Source of the DNA: Poriferisodalis sp026713105
GTDB lineage: Bacteria; Actinomycetota; Acidimicrobiia; Acidimicrobiales; Poriferisodalaceae
DNA length: 64,000 nt
Direction of reading: 5' to 3'
NCBI GenBank assembly: GCA_965115995.1
Contig: OZ220472.1
Coordinates: 1,178,001-1,242,000 of the forward strand
Translations under genes and position numbers: made by a program
In this document: in pieces, positions 25,555 through 34,655 of the stretch
Position numbering within the stretch: the first letter of the stretch is position 1
Layout of the letters: each line of letters opens with the position of its first letter
Notes under the pieces: generated by a model
What the model saw: only the letters and a program-made list of their open reading frames with translations
Database searches by the model: none
What the model was told of the DNA's origin: nothing

Positions 25555-27255
25555 GTGAGAGGGCCTATACGGCGCGTGACGCGCCTCATGACAGTGCTGC
25601 TGGCGTTTGCTTTGGTGGCGAGCGCCTGCGGGGGCGGAGACGGAGACTCCGATTCGGGATCCGGTACTGCGTCGGCAACGACGGCGGCGCCGGCGACTAC
25701 CTCGGCGACACCAGCACCTGCGACGACACAGGCGCAGACACAGGTGACGATCGCTGCGGTCGAGCAGACCACCACCACGCAAGGCGCGGTGACCACAACG
25801 CAGGCTCCGGTGCCCGAACCTGAGGGCACGTTGCGAATGGTCGAGTTCTCGCCAGTGACGAGCTTCAATCCGGCAGCTAGCCAGACGGCTCAGAGCGCCT
25901 ATCTCTACCCGCACTACGACACGCTGACGCGCCAGCGCAACGACCTCAGCTTGGAGCCGTCCCTCGCGACATCGTGGACCCAGCCATCGCCGAACGTCTG
26001 GCGCTTCACCGTGCGTGACGATGTGGTCTTCCATGACGGAGCCGCGTTCGATGCCCAGGTCGCCGTGGACAACATGAACTACCACGCTTCGTTCGCAGGC
26101 AACCCGAACGCTGCGACATGGGCAGTCTTCGCCGAAGCCCGCGTCATCGACGACACCACCTTCGAGGTCGAGTTCGCCAACCCTGCGCCTCAGTTCCCGC
26201 TTGAGATGTCGATGGTCATGGGAATGATGATCAGCCCGAACGCGCTGGACGGGCGAGACCTCACCCGTGATCCGCAAGGCTCGGGGCCGTGGATCTGGTC
26301 CGAGGCTGACAGCCAGGCCGGCGTGACCGAGGTGTACGACCTCAACCCCAATTACTGGAATCCCGCTGATCAGGGCGTCGAGACGGTCACGGTCACTGCC
26401 GTTCCCGACAACAACGCCCGCTTGAACGCGTTGCTGACCGGCGAAGCCGACATCATGGCGACGACGCGTGACGCCCAGATCGACGCTGCTCTCGCAGAGG
26501 ACATGGTGCTGATCTCCGTGCCGAACTTCTTCGCGTACATCTTGATCACGGGCCGTGACGGGGTCCTCGACGAGCCGCTCGGCGATGAACGTGTGCGGCG
26601 CGCAATCCTGCTGTCGCTGGACCGCGATGCGTATGCCAATGCGATCCACTCGGGCAAGGCCGACAGCCTCGGAGGTATCTATCCGCCGGCGTTCACCCAG
26701 TTCAACGTGCCCGACCTTGACCACAAGTACAGCTATGACCCCGAAGAGGCGCGCCGCCTGCTCGCTGAGGCCGGCTACCCCGACGGCGTGACGATCCAGA
26801 TGCCGATCATGCCTGCCATCAACCCGATCGTGGAGTTCGTGATCCAGATGCTCGGAGCTTCCGGCATCAGCGTCGATCTGATCCAGATCAACAATGGCGA
26901 GCTCGGACCGGGAACCGCAGGGGGCAATTGGGGCATGTCGTGGTTCCGCGATCTGTTGGTGCACCCCGCCCGCGATCTCGGCAAGTTCACCGCGAAGGAA
27001 GGCCGATTCAACGCCTTCAATCTCGACGACACCGCTGGGCTGCATGCGACCCTGCTCGAAGCACTCGAGGCGACTGATCCTGCGGCGTCGTTCGAGAGCT
27101 ACGCCGAAGTCATGGAAGGCCTGATCGACCTCGGTGTCGTGCTGCCGCTGGCACACGGAGGACAGAACGGCATGTACGCCCCGAACCTCACTGGGGTGAC
27201 CATGGGCCTCAACATGCAGGCGCCCATGCCGTACGGCGTGCGGATCAACAACTGA
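25555..27255 (+). CDS. ABC transporter substrate-binding lipoprotein (family 5, peptide/nickel type)
   Basis: 566 aa from GTG 25555, chosen because GGGAGG lies just upstream and the result is a clean lipoprotein signal: basic RRVTR, a hydrophobic core, then the lipobox LVASAC. A Thr/Ala-rich linker of about 60 residues follows, then the SBP_bac_5 fold (for example VWRFTVRDDVVFHDG and ERVRRAILLSLDRDAYA). It binds peptides or other oligomeric solutes outside the membrane and feeds the permease-ATPase genes downstream. An in-frame TTG at 25498 would add an unlikely extension. A strong hairpin follows the stop. Confidence 0.9.
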   Translation: MRGPIRRVTRLMTVLLAFALVASACGGGDGDSDSGSGTASATTAAPATTSATPAPATTQAQTQVTIAAVEQTTTTQGAVTTTQAPVPEPEGTLRMVEFSPVTSFNPAASQTAQSAYLYPHYDTLTRQRNDLSLEPSLATSWTQPSPNVWRFTVRDDVVFHDGAAFDAQVAVDNMNYHASFAGNPNAATWAVFAEARVIDDTTFEVEFANPAPQFPLEMSMVMGMMISPNALDGRDLTRDPQGSGPWIWSEADSQAGVTEVYDLNPNYWNPADQGVETVTVTAVPDNNARLNALLTGEADIMATTRDAQIDAALAEDMVLISVPNFFAYILITGRDGVLDEPLGDERVRRAILLSLDRDAYANAIHSGKADSLGGIYPPAFTQFNVPDLDHKYSYDPEEARRLLAEAGYPDGVTIQMPIMPAINPIVEFVIQMLGASGISVDLIQINNGELGPGTAGGNWGMSWFRDLLVHPARDLGKFTAKEGRFNAFNLDDTAGLHATLLEALEATDPAASFESYAEVMEGLIDLGVVLPLAHGGQNGMYAPNLTGVTMGLNMQAPMPYGVRINN

Positions 27256-27287
27256 TCGGCTGAAGCCTGATCCCATACGATCATTGA

Positions 27288-27319
27288 CGGTGGCCGGGAG
27301 CTGAGGCTCCCGGCCACCG
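27288..27319 (+). terminator. Strong intra-operon hairpin after the binding-protein gene
   Basis: CGGTGGCCGGGAGC (27288-27301) pairs perfectly over 14 bp with 27306-27319 around the loop TGAG. It has no T tract. Located between the binding-protein and permease genes, it probably stabilises the 5' message or reduces read-through, so that the lipoprotein is made in excess. Confidence 0.75.
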
Positions 27320-27371
27320 GTCTTCGATCGGTCAGAGGGGGACTCTCGATGAGGCAGAAGGGGGGGATGCG

Positions 27372-28316
27372 TTGACCCGTCTGCTGGTGAGTCGAGTAGT
27401 CGCGGCCATTCCGCTGATGTTCGGCGTAGCCACGCTGGTGTTCTTCCTGGCTCAGGTGAACCCCGTCGATCCGGCGGCAACCATCGTGGGCGAGGATGCG
27501 ACGCTGGAGGTGATCGCCGAGAAGCGGGCTGAGCTCGGCATCGACCGCCCCCTGGTGGTCCAGTACTGGGACTGGCTGAACAGCGCAATTGTCGGGGATC
27601 TCGGTACCAACTGGTTCAACGGCGAGAAAATCACCACCGAGCTGCGCGATCGCATACCGGTGACCCTGTCCATGGTGTTCGGCTCGCTGATCGTGTCGAT
27701 AGCGGTGGGAAGCGCGTTCGGCGTGTTCGCCGCGCTGAAGACAGGCAGGTGGCCGGACCGAACCATCACGGTCGTTTCGTCGCTCGGCCTCGCCGTGCCG
27801 AATTTCTGGATCGGCCTGGTGCTGGCGTACTACGTCGGAGTCAAGCTGCAGTGGCTCCCGGCCATTTGGCCCACGACTCAGCCCGACTCCATCACGGCAT
27901 GGATCGAGGCGCTGATACTGCCGTGCATCGCTCTCGGCATCTCCGCGTCAGCAGCGATTGCGCGCCAGGCCCGCTCGTCGATGATCGGCGTGCTCCAGCG
28001 GGACTACGTGCGCACGGCGCTCGCCAAAGGGCTCCCGGTGCGACGCGTGGTCTCACGACACGCCATCCGCAATGCGGCCATCCCCGTGGTCACGCTGGCC
28101 GGGTTTCAGACCTCGGCGCTGATCGGCGGATCGATCTTCGTCGAGTTCGTGTTCAACGTGCCCGGATTAGGACGCTTCGGTGTCGATGCCATCCTCCGCC
28201 AGAACATGCCGGCCCTGCTGGGCTTTGTCATGGTGACCGCGCTCGTCGTCGTCGTTGTCAACATCGTGCTCGACCTCAGCTACGCCTGGCTCAATCCGAA
28301 GGTGAGGCCGGAATGA
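27372..28316 (+). CDS. ABC transporter permease, DppB-type
   Basis: 314 aa from TTG 27372. The ATG at 27367 is out of frame and closes at once, and a GGGGGG run provides the ribosome site. It has about six membrane segments, starting with AIPLMFGVATLVFFLAQV. The EAA loop follows the pattern RTALAKGLPVRRVVSRHAIR. It forms the inner-membrane channel with the permease domain of the next gene, whose ATG overlaps its stop (ATGA). Part of a peptide/nickel-type importer. Confidence 0.9.
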   Translation: MTRLLVSRVVAAIPLMFGVATLVFFLAQVNPVDPAATIVGEDATLEVIAEKRAELGIDRPLVVQYWDWLNSAIVGDLGTNWFNGEKITTELRDRIPVTLSMVFGSLIVSIAVGSAFGVFAALKTGRWPDRTITVVSSLGLAVPNFWIGLVLAYYVGVKLQWLPAIWPTTQPDSITAWIEALILPCIALGISASAAIARQARSSMIGVLQRDYVRTALAKGLPVRRVVSRHAIRNAAIPVVTLAGFQTSALIGGSIFVEFVFNVPGLGRFGVDAILRQNMPALLGFVMVTALVVVVVNIVLDLSYAWLNPKVRPE

Positions 28317-30367
28317 GCGACGCACTCGCAGGTCTGGCCGGCGCAGGGGACATCGGCAACGTGGCTGGTTCCACGCCGACGCCGGGTGAATCGGCCGCTG
28401 GCGAGATGCGGAGCCGTTTTTGGGCACGGCTGCGGCGCAACAAGGTGGCGATGGCTGGCGCGGCCTACCTCGTGCTCGTGGTCCTGGTGTCGCTGTTTGC
28501 GCCTCTGTTGACGCCGCACGATGAGACATTCGCGACCCGCTTCCAGGACATCCTGTTCAGCCCGGGCGAGAGCGGGTACCTGCTCGGCACCGATCATGTC
28601 GGTCGCGACATCTTGACGCGCATCTTCTTCGGCGCTCGCTACGCACTCATCGCCGGCGCCGAAGCCGTGCTTGTGGCGCTCGCCATTGGCGTGCCGTTGG
28701 GCCTGACCATCGGCTACTTCCGCGGATGGGTGGATCGCATCGCGATGCGATTCGTGGAGATCGTTGTCGCGGTGCCAGCGGTAGTGATGGCCATGGCCAT
28801 CATCACCGGCCTGGGAACCGGGCTCACCAACGCAATGTTGGCCATCGGCTTGGTGTTCTCGATGATCATCACCCGTCTGACGCGAGCTGAGGTGTTCGCT
28901 GCGCGTGAGGAGTTCTACGTCGACGGGGCGAAGGCGTCGGGTGCTTCGGAACGGCGCGTGATGTGGCGCCACATCCTGCCCAATATTGCGCCACCGCTCA
29001 TCGTGCAGACCACGTTGCTGTTCGCCCAGGCGGTGCTGGCAGAGGCCGCCCTGAGTTTCCTCGGGATCGGCGCAGATGCGAGCCAGGCCAGCTGGGGCCG
29101 GATGCTGCGCGATGCCGAGATCAGCATCGACCGCACTATCTGGCCGGCCATCCCGCCGGGTATCGCCATCTTTCTCACGGTGGTCGCGTTCAATGTGTTC
29201 GGTGACGGGCTGCGCGACGCATTCGCCCGTGAGGCGCGCGGCGGGCGGGTAGGCGCCGGCGATGTCATCCCCAAGGAGCGCGGCGCGGCGGCAGCGCCCC
29301 CAAGGCCGCCGGGCGGCGACGACCCCTTGCTGAGCCTGCGAGGACTCGACATCGTCTTCCCCAAGCCCGGCGAACGCACCGACATGACTGTCGTGCGGAA
29401 TGTCAATCTGGACATCGGCCGTGGCGAGGTCATGGCGCTCGTCGGCGAATCGGGCTCCGGCAAGACCATCACCGGGCTGTCGCTGATGGGCTTGGTGCCC
29501 GATCCGGGCCAGGCCTCAGCGGAGTCCATCGTGCTCGACGGCCGAGAGCTCGTCGGGATGGAATTCAACGAGCTCCGGTGGATTCGCGGCCGGGAGATCG
29601 GCATCATCTTCCAGGAGCCATCGGCTGCGCTGAATCCTGCGTACACGGTGGGTCGTCAGGTCGCGGAACCTTTGCGGGTCCATTTGGGCATGACCAAACG
29701 CGAGGCGCGCGAGCGGGTCATCGAACTCTTCACAGAGGTCGGCATACCCGAGCCCGACAAGCGCATTGACGCATTCCCGCACCAGTTCTCTGGCGGCATG
29801 GCGCAGCGGGTCATGATCGCCATGGCGCTCTCCTGCGAGCCGAAACTGCTGATCGCTGACGAGCCGACGACGGCGCTGGATGTGACCGTGCAGGGTCAGA
29901 TGCTCGATCTTGTCGGAGAGCTGGCCCGATCGCGTGGCCTGTCGGTCTTGCTCATCACCCATGACCTGGGCGTCGTGGCCGACCTGGCCGACCGAGTTGC
30001 GGTCATGTATGCGGGAGAGATCGTTGAGACGGGTCGCTTGAGCGAGGTATTCGCTGCGCCGCGTCACCCGTACACCGAAGGACTCATAGCGGCGATTCCG
30101 CGAAATGAGCCGCGCTCAGGCGACCTGCCCACGATTCCAGGCGTCGTTCCTCCGCCGTGGGAATGGCCAGACCGATGCCACTTCGCAGATCGCTGTCAAT
30201 ACGAGGCAGTCGAATGCCGGCGCGGCCCCGTGGAGTTGCGAGCGATCGGTGCGTCGCTCACTCGCTGCGAGCGCAGCCATGAACTCCAATTGCAGGGCGT
30301 GGAGCACGCCGCCGTCGTCGGAATCGCCGGATGGGAACAGTCCTCCGGCGGGGATGAGCCTGCATGA
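28313..30367 (+). CDS. ABC transporter permease-ATPase fusion (DppC-DppD type)
   Basis: 684 aa from ATG 28313, overlapping the previous stop by 4 nt. Residues 1-310 form a DppC permease, with an N-terminal cytoplasmic tail, six membrane segments and the EAA loop VDGAKASGASERRVMWRHIL. A Pro/Ala/Gly-rich linker joins an ATPase domain: Walker A GESGSGKT, signature FSGGMAQRV, Walker B LLIADEP and switch THD. The C-terminus has the oligopeptide-type extension with C-rich CHFADRCQYEAVEC. The fused form is known in some Actinomycetota. It pairs with the separate ATPase encoded next. Confidence 0.93.
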   Translation: MSDALAGLAGAGDIGNVAGSTPTPGESAAGEMRSRFWARLRRNKVAMAGAAYLVLVVLVSLFAPLLTPHDETFATRFQDILFSPGESGYLLGTDHVGRDILTRIFFGARYALIAGAEAVLVALAIGVPLGLTIGYFRGWVDRIAMRFVEIVVAVPAVVMAMAIITGLGTGLTNAMLAIGLVFSMIITRLTRAEVFAAREEFYVDGAKASGASERRVMWRHILPNIAPPLIVQTTLLFAQAVLAEAALSFLGIGADASQASWGRMLRDAEISIDRTIWPAIPPGIAIFLTVVAFNVFGDGLRDAFAREARGGRVGAGDVIPKERGAAAAPPRPPGGDDPLLSLRGLDIVFPKPGERTDMTVVRNVNLDIGRGEVMALVGESGSGKTITGLSLMGLVPDPGQASAESIVLDGRELVGMEFNELRWIRGREIGIIFQEPSAALNPAYTVGRQVAEPLRVHLGMTKREARERVIELFTEVGIPEPDKRIDAFPHQFSGGMAQRVMIAMALSCEPKLLIADEPTTALDVTVQGQMLDLVGELARSRGLSVLLITHDLGVVADLADRVAVMYAGEIVETGRLSEVFAAPRHPYTEGLIAAIPRNEPRSGDLPTIPGVVPPPWEWPDRCHFADRCQYEAVECRRGPVELRAIGASLTRCERSHELQLQGVEHAAVVGIAGWEQSSGGDEPA

Positions 30368-31449
30368 GCGCGCCCCTGCTGGATATCGACGATCTGACGA
30401 TCGTGTTCCCGGGCGGGCGCGGCGCCTTGCCGTGGCAGAAGCTGCCCGACGTCCGTGCGGTCCAGCATGTGTCGTTGCAGATCGACGCCGGTGACACGCT
30501 CGGGCTCGTGGGGGAGTCCGGGTCGGGCAAGACCACGCTCGGGCGGGCAGTCCTGCGATTTCTGCGGCCCGAGAGCGGATCGATCCGTCTCGGCGAATTC
30601 GACGTGACGGGTTTTGGCCGCAGCGCCCCGACCGAGTATCGCAAGGTCGTGCAAGTCGTGTTCCAGGACCCTGTCGGCTCGCTCAATCCGTCCATGGTGG
30701 TGGGGAGCATCATTGCGGAGCCGCTGCGCATTCACTTCGGCATGGACTCCAGCGCTGCCCGAGAGCGGGCCGGTGAGCTGCTCACCCAGGTCGGGCTGCA
30801 GCGACACCATCTCGACCGGTATCCCCATGAGTTCTCGGGCGGGCAGCGGCAGCGCATTGCCGTAGCCCGAGCATTGGCGACCGAGCCTGACCTGCTGGTG
30901 CTAGACGAGCCGGTGTCTGCGCTCGACGTCTCGACCCAGAGCCAGGTCATCAACCTGCTCGAACGGCTCCAACGCGAAACCGGCGCGGCCTACCTGTTCA
31001 TCGCTCACGACCTGGCGGTCGTGCGTCACACGTGCCACCGCATCGCGGTCATGTACCACAGCCGCATCGTCGAGTTGGGCGAATCCGATGACATCTGCGA
31101 GCGCCCGGCTCACCCGTACACCGAGCTCCTGCTTGCGTCGATTCCCGATCCTGACCCCGCCGTACAGCACGTCAAGTCTCAGCGACGGCGCGAGCTGGCC
31201 CAAGGGGTGGCTGGTGCCAGCGGCAGGGCGCCATCGGATAGCTGCCCGTTCGCTGAACGGTGCCCTCATGTGATGGATGCCTGCAGGGAATCGTTTCCCG
31301 AACCCGTCGCCACGGCCACTGGCGGGACGGTGTGGTGCCACCTGCACACCAGCGGGCCGATGCTCGCCGGCCGACCGGTGAGCGAGCTGGACGCTCAGCC
31401 GGACAGGTCCCATGGGGCCCAGGCACAGGGGTCCGCTGTCGATGGCTGA
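30364..31449 (+). CDS. ABC transporter ATP-binding protein, DppF-type
   Basis: 361 aa from ATG 30364, overlapping the fusion gene by 4 nt. Walker A is GESGSGKT, the signature is FSGGQRQRI, Walker B is LLVLDEP, and the D-loop and switch end in AHDLAVV. The C-terminal extension has the paired cysteines CPFAERCPHVMDAC found in oligopeptide-type ATPases. It forms a heterodimeric motor with the ATPase domain of the upstream fusion. The sulfatase gene start lies inside its 3' end. Confidence 0.92.
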   Translation: MSAPLLDIDDLTIVFPGGRGALPWQKLPDVRAVQHVSLQIDAGDTLGLVGESGSGKTTLGRAVLRFLRPESGSIRLGEFDVTGFGRSAPTEYRKVVQVVFQDPVGSLNPSMVVGSIIAEPLRIHFGMDSSAARERAGELLTQVGLQRHHLDRYPHEFSGGQRQRIAVARALATEPDLLVLDEPVSALDVSTQSQVINLLERLQRETGAAYLFIAHDLAVVRHTCHRIAVMYHSRIVELGESDDICERPAHPYTELLLASIPDPDPAVQHVKSQRRRELAQGVAGASGRAPSDSCPFAERCPHVMDACRESFPEPVATATGGTVWCHLHTSGPMLAGRPVSELDAQPDRSHGAQAQGSAVDG

Positions 31450-32815
31450 AAGATCCGGCTCCGAGCCCAGCCGCCCGAACGTCTTGTTCGTGTTCGTCGA
31501 CAACCTCGGGTACGGCGAGCTGGGGTGCTACGGCGGGGGAGCGGTGCGTGGCGTGCCGACTCCCAACATTGACCGCTTGGCCGCTGAAGGCGTGCGCCTC
31601 ACCAACATGAACATGGAGGCCCAGTGCACGCCCTCACGGTCGGCGGTGATGACCGGCCGCTTCCCGCTCCGCTCGGGCACCGTCCGAATCCCGCTTCCGG
31701 GCCAGCCCAGCGGTTTGACCCGCTGGGAAATCACGCTGGCAGAATTGCTGTCCTCGCAGGGTTACCGCTGCGGTCACTTTGGGAAGTGGCATCTGGGCGA
31801 CGGGCCGGGTCGCCAGCCACACGAGCGTGGCTTCGACGAGTGGTGGGGCTTGACCGAGACGCACGACTCATCGTTGTGGTCCACCGAATCCGGTTATGAC
31901 CCCGATGTCGTGCCACCCGAGCAGCTGTTCGAAGGGCGTCGCGGGGAACCGAGCGAGCCCGTGAGCGACTATGACGCCACCCAGCGGGCGCTCTTCGACG
32001 CCGAAGCGTTTGGCCGGGGTGAGAACTTCCTGCGCCGGTGCGTCGCGGACCGGGAACCATTCTTCGTGTACCTGCCGTTGGCGTTCCCACACTTCCCGAC
32101 TCTGCCCCATCCCGACTACGCCGGCGTCACCGGGCTGGGCGACTTCGCCGACGCCTTTCGGGAGACCGACGACCGTGTCGGCCGCCTGGTCGGTGTACTG
32201 GACGAGCTGGATGTCGCCGAGGACACCTTGGTGATCTTCACCAGCGACAACGGCGCAGAGGACGTCCTTCCTTGGCGAGGCTGGACGGGCCCGTGGGGAG
32301 GCTCGTACTTCACCGCAATGGAGGGAAGCCTGCGGGTGCCGTTCATCGCTCGCTGGCCGGGCACGATTCCGCCTGGTCGCATGAGCAACGAGCTCGCGCA
32401 TGCCACTGACATCTTCACCACCCTGGCCGCCATTGCCGGGGCCGACATTCCTGCGGACCGCCCCATCGACGGCATCGACTTGATGCCGTTGCTGGCAGGA
32501 TCGTCGGAACGTTCGGGGCGTGAGTCGTTGTTGTGTTTCGTGGCCGACCGGTTGCACGCGGTGAAGTGGCGCAATTGGAAACTGCACTTCATCTGGCAGG
32601 AATTCATGGGCGATCCGCCGGTGGAGCTCTCGATCCCGCGGGCGTTCAACCTCTACGACGATCCCCGCGAGCGCCACGACGTGTTCCTGCCGTCGAACAC
32701 CTGGGTTCAGCGGCCTGTCATGGCCGCAGTCGCCGAATTCTGGGACAGCGTCGCCACCCACCCGCTGATACCCGTGGGCAGCGCTGATCCCTACGAACCG
32801 CCAAGTGCCCGCTGA
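31442..32815 (+). CDS. Sulfatase (formylglycine type)
   Basis: 457 aa from ATG 31442, overlapping the ATPase stop by 8 nt; an ATG ten codons earlier is possible but lies deeper in the ATPase gene. The signature is CTPSRSAVMTGR with C62 as the formylglycine precursor; metal ligands start at D20/N21 in FVDNLGYGELGCYG. The shorter length places it in a different subfamily from the two 755-761 aa sulfatases. Coupling to the importer suggests that the transported solute carries sulfate esters. No signal peptide is visible. Confidence 0.9.
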   Translation: MAERSGSEPSRPNVLFVFVDNLGYGELGCYGGGAVRGVPTPNIDRLAAEGVRLTNMNMEAQCTPSRSAVMTGRFPLRSGTVRIPLPGQPSGLTRWEITLAELLSSQGYRCGHFGKWHLGDGPGRQPHERGFDEWWGLTETHDSSLWSTESGYDPDVVPPEQLFEGRRGEPSEPVSDYDATQRALFDAEAFGRGENFLRRCVADREPFFVYLPLAFPHFPTLPHPDYAGVTGLGDFADAFRETDDRVGRLVGVLDELDVAEDTLVIFTSDNGAEDVLPWRGWTGPWGGSYFTAMEGSLRVPFIARWPGTIPPGRMSNELAHATDIFTTLAAIAGADIPADRPIDGIDLMPLLAGSSERSGRESLLCFVADRLHAVKWRNWKLHFIWQEFMGDPPVELSIPRAFNLYDDPRERHDVFLPSNTWVQRPVMAAVAEFWDSVATHPLIPVGSADPYEPPSAR

Positions 32816-32833
32816 CCGCGGAGGCCAGCGCTG

Positions 32834-34123
32834 GTGAATGCCCCAGTGAGTCCGGAATCGACTGGTCGCGGCGACGGCATCCTCGCAGGCATCAAGGTGG
32901 TCGAGTTCGCCCAGAACGCGGCGATCCCGCACTGCGGTCGATTGCTGGCTGGCATGGGCGCCGATGTCGTGAAGGTCGAGCCGCCGGGCGGCGACGCCAT
33001 GCGATCGCTGGCATCGCTGGCACCGAGGGAAGCCAAGGCGTACGCGCTGATCAATCCCGGCAAGCGGGCAATGGTGCTGGACCTGGGTCACTCTGATGCT
33101 GCCGATGTCGTCGACGGTCTGTTCGAATGGGCAGACGTGGCACTGGTCGCCTTCAAGCCGGGGGATCTCGAGCGCTACGGCATCGACTCCGACCACGCGC
33201 TCGAGGTCAACCCCCGGCTCGTGTATCTCGCGCACACCGCGTTCGGGCCCGAGGGGGCCGACTCCCACCTCGGCGGCTACGACGTGCTGGTCCAAGCCCG
33301 CAGCGGCGCTGGATTCATCATGAACCGGGCGGAGCACGGCGTGCCGTCGGCCACGCGGCCTGCAGTGAATGATTTCGGGACCGGCATGATCTCGGCGCTC
33401 GGCGTGGTCGCTGCCCTGCGCCATCGCGACCTGACCGGGCGGGGACAGCGGGTCGACAGCTCGCTGCTGGGCACGGCGATGTCGCTGGCCACACCGATGA
33501 TCGGCGGCTTCGAGACCGACGAGGAGGTGCTGGCCGAACTGAAGCAGGACTTGGCGGCTGCCCGCGCCGCCGGTGTGGATTTCGTCGACCAGCGTCGCAT
33601 CTATGAGGAGCGAATCATTCCCGGTGCCGGTGCATTCCGGATCTATTTCCGCACGTACATGACCGCTGACGGAATGATCAGCGTGGCGGGGCTGAGTCCG
33701 GTGCTGCGGGGCAAGTTCCATGACGTGACCGGTCTGCCGACTGCTGATCTGCACCGACCCCACTCTGAGGAGTTCTCAAAGGTGGTGGCAGCGGCCGAGG
33801 CGCTCTTTCGCACCCGCAGCACCGGCGAGTGGCTGGCGGCGTTCCGGGCGGTCGAGTTCCCGTGCGGGCGGTACCACATGCCCTATGAGGCGCTGGAAGA
33901 CGAACAGATCAGAGCCAACGACTACGTCGTGGATATCGAGCACCCGGCGTTCGGCCGCTACACGACATCGGGCATGCCGCTGCGATTCAGCGAGGCCGCC
34001 AACCCCACCCTCGACGCTTCACCGCAGTACGGCGAGCACACCCGGGAAGTGCTGAGCGAGATCGGCCTCGAACCCGCCGCTGTCGAGCGCCTGGTGGCCG
34101 ATTCGGTGGTCGAAGACGGCTGA
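32834..34123 (+). CDS. CaiB/BaiF type III CoA-transferase
   Basis: 429 aa from GTG 32834, 18 bp after the sulfatase stop, so in the same operon. N-terminal family pattern: LAGIKVVEFAQNAAIPHCGR, then GADVVKVEPPGGD and KRAMVLDLGH. The mid-protein segment RGQRVDSSLLGTAM matches the usual GQ-V-D region. It would transfer CoA to an acid derived from the imported, desulfated compound. It is closest in layout to single-domain family members. Confidence 0.87.
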   Translation: MNAPVSPESTGRGDGILAGIKVVEFAQNAAIPHCGRLLAGMGADVVKVEPPGGDAMRSLASLAPREAKAYALINPGKRAMVLDLGHSDAADVVDGLFEWADVALVAFKPGDLERYGIDSDHALEVNPRLVYLAHTAFGPEGADSHLGGYDVLVQARSGAGFIMNRAEHGVPSATRPAVNDFGTGMISALGVVAALRHRDLTGRGQRVDSSLLGTAMSLATPMIGGFETDEEVLAELKQDLAAARAAGVDFVDQRRIYEERIIPGAGAFRIYFRTYMTADGMISVAGLSPVLRGKFHDVTGLPTADLHRPHSEEFSKVVAAAEALFRTRSTGEWLAAFRAVEFPCGRYHMPYEALEDEQIRANDYVVDIEHPAFGRYTTSGMPLRFSEAANPTLDASPQYGEHTREVLSEIGLEPAAVERLVADSVVEDG

Positions 34124-34217
34124 CCGCACCTCGTCAGCCGTTGGCGGTGCGCGGCGCTTGCCGATGGCTGCGTGATGAGCCGTGAATGGCTTGCACGGGC
34201 AGGGTTAGTCTCCCGCC

Positions 34218-34607
34218 ATGGTTGGCAAAGTCATTCGTTCTGAAGCGCTCATCGAGGCCCATCCGGTTCCGGAGCTGATCCGTTCCGGGGCGTTCTCGGC
34301 GGCGGTGAGAGCCGGACCGTCCATCTACATCTCGGGTTGCATCGCGAACGACCTCACCAAGAGCATGGGTGGCCAGACCGAGGAGATCTTCGAATACATG
34401 AGCCTGGCGCTCAGCGAAGAGGGCTTCTCGATGGCCGACGTGGTCAAGCTGCAGGCGTTCATCACCGACGTCGAGCAGTACGGCGAATACAGCGCGGCCC
34501 GCAAGAAGTACTTCCCGGGCGAGCCGCCAGCCAGCACCACGGTGATCGCCGGGATCATCATTCCGGGCGCGCTCATCGAGATCGAAGCGATCGCCTACAA
34601 GGAGTAG
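34218..34607 (+). CDS. RidA (YjgF/YER057c/UK114) family protein lacking the catalytic arginine
   Basis: 129 aa from ATG 34218, full length for the family. Clear family pattern: PSIYISGCIANDL, QTEEIFEYMSLALSEEGFS, VVKLQAFITDV and the C-terminal ALIEIEAIAY. Canonical RidA deaminases have Arg in PAR before the penultimate strand, whereas this protein reads PPASTTVIAG with Ser there. 2-Iminopropanoate deaminase activity is therefore unlikely, and it may be one of the related Rid groups with another role. It stands alone between a CoA-transferase gene and a convergent dehalogenase gene. Confidence 0.85.
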   Translation: MVGKVIRSEALIEAHPVPELIRSGAFSAAVRAGPSIYISGCIANDLTKSMGGQTEEIFEYMSLALSEEGFSMADVVKLQAFITDVEQYGEYSAARKKYFPGEPPASTTVIAGIIIPGALIEIEAIAYKE

Positions 34608-34611
34608 ACGG

Positions 34612-34635
34612 CGCCGGCTCATCTGGCCGCCGGCG
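34612..34635. terminator. Bidirectional hairpin terminator
   Basis: CGCCGGC (34612-34618) pairs perfectly with GCCGGCG (34629-34635) across a 10-nt loop, between the convergent RidA-like and dehalogenase genes. Confidence 0.5.
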
Positions 34636-34655
34636 TGTGGCTGCCTCGGCGCGGC

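Noticed and set aside
25483..27588. 701-codon open frame antisense to the ABC binding-protein gene
   Set aside because: It is the mirror of a well-supported gene in high-GC DNA and shows no recognisable domain.
27749..28312. N-terminal extension of the permease-ATPase fusion
   Set aside because: It overlaps the DppB-type gene in another frame; ATG 28313 overlaps that stop in the usual ATGA way.
31868..33763. 631-codon minus-strand open frame over the sulfatase and CoA-transferase genes
   Set aside because: Shadow frame: both plus-strand proteins have clear family motifs, and this one has none.
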